Positions 6,361-6,542 of a DNA stretch of 6,542 bases are shown here, one piece after another (position 1 is the stretch's first letter; each line of letters starts with the position of its first letter). The DNA is taken from NCBI GenBank assembly GCA_031285105.1, contig JAITWV010000087.1:1-6542 (forward strand). Reading direction: 5' to 3'. This DNA is from Streptococcaceae bacterium. GTDB taxonomy: Bacteria; Bacillota; Bacilli; Lactobacillales; Streptococcaceae. The notes under the pieces are model-generated. The model worked only from the letters and a program-made list of their open reading frames with translations, was not told the origin of the DNA and made no database searches. A program made the position numbers and the translations under genes.

Positions 6361-6542
6361 TACTTTTAGTACAGCGTAAGTGATTTGATATTGTAAAAAG
6401 AGAAGTTTGTGAATTATAAACTGCGAATTTTCAGCTGGCTTGGCTCTGCGCTTAGGGTGGTTTACCTTGCTGTAGCCGGACCGGTTCCATAACTTTTCAA
6501 GAAGGGCGCTTGAAAAGTTATTACACCTCGCAAGCCTACAAG
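6361..6542 (-). repeat. Structured intergenic repeat element, right inverted copy
   Basis: Read on the minus strand, this stretch repeats the order of the left element: a hairpin with a CGCCCTT loop, a GC-rich part containing GAGCCA, GCGAA or similar, TTCACAAACTTC (6402-6413), and a 27-base block (6361-6387) that matches 247-272 with two substitutions and one extra base. It differs by lacking the small hairpin seen at 206-237 and by about 15 extra bases between the last two blocks. The GC-rich part is strongly diverged. GGCTTG at 6437-6442 can pair with CAAGCC at 6531-6536, suggesting an enclosing stem, but the element appears to run past the window end, so its full fold is not visible. It begins about 10 bases after the prs2 terminator. 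No gene is seen in it. Confidence 0.7.
6489..6521. repeat. Perfect 13-pair hairpin in the right repeat
   Basis: ATAACTTTTCAAG at 6489-6501 pairs without mismatch with 6509-6521 around the seven-base loop AAGGGCG (CGCCCTT on the minus strand). It corresponds in position to the 108-138 hairpin of the left element, whose loop is CGCCTTT. It is not followed by a T run in either direction long enough to call it an intrinsic terminator. Confidence 0.85.

Noticed and set aside
6489..6521. Hairpin considered as a bidirectional intrinsic terminator
   Set aside because: The stem is AT-rich and not followed by a T run on either strand, and a good terminator for prs2 already lies at 6325-6350.
1..6542. 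Composite transposon bounded by the inverted repeats
   Set aside because: No transposase, integrase or resolvase gene is present, the flanking copies are strongly diverged, and the enclosed genes look like ordinary chromosomal genes.

Overview
The window looks like chromosomal DNA of a low-GC Gram-positive bacterium in the order Lactobacillales, most likely an Enterococcus or a close relative. The evidence is AT-rich coding sequence, strong AGGAGG-type ribosome sites, sigma-A-type promoters with TATAAT boxes, U-tract terminators, and a ribose-phosphate pyrophosphokinase of the divergent 'Prs2' type known from streptococci and enterococci. The genus is an inference from protein resemblance only.

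Layout. Bases 1-272 hold a non-coding repeat element whose first 181 bases form a large nested palindrome. Five genes follow, all on the + strand: an APC-family amino acid permease of unknown substrate (329-1567), a YjeM-type transporter of the glutamate/GABA antiporter group (1713-3248) with its own promoter and a strong terminator, then a three-gene unit. That unit has its own promoter at 3308-3336 and contains manA (mannose-6-phosphate isomerase, 3368-4318), a DagK/YegS/BmrU-type lipid kinase (4330-5292) and a prs2-type gene (5346-6317), ending in a terminator at 6325-6350. From 6361 to the window end lies a second, diverged copy of the repeat in the opposite orientation.

How the genes relate. 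The two permeases are neighbours in transport function but seem to be transcribed separately. The manA, lipid kinase and prs2 genes are probably co-transcribed: there is no terminator between them, and the ribosome site of the lipid kinase overlaps the manA stop codon. They link hexose-phosphate interconversion, membrane lipid phosphorylation and (nominally) PRPP supply, but no single pathway ties all three together.

Most interesting points. (1) Diverged inverted copies of a structured intergenic repeat flank the gene block, and one hairpin keeps its loop while its stem sequence differs between copies. (2) The Prs2-type protein has replaced residues that are catalytic in canonical PRPP synthetases. 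(3) Promoter and ribosome-site positions show that the longest open frames of yjeM, manA and prs2 begin too far upstream. I see no defence system, prophage, insertion sequence, CRISPR array, tRNA or rRNA gene, and the coding region is otherwise ordinary.
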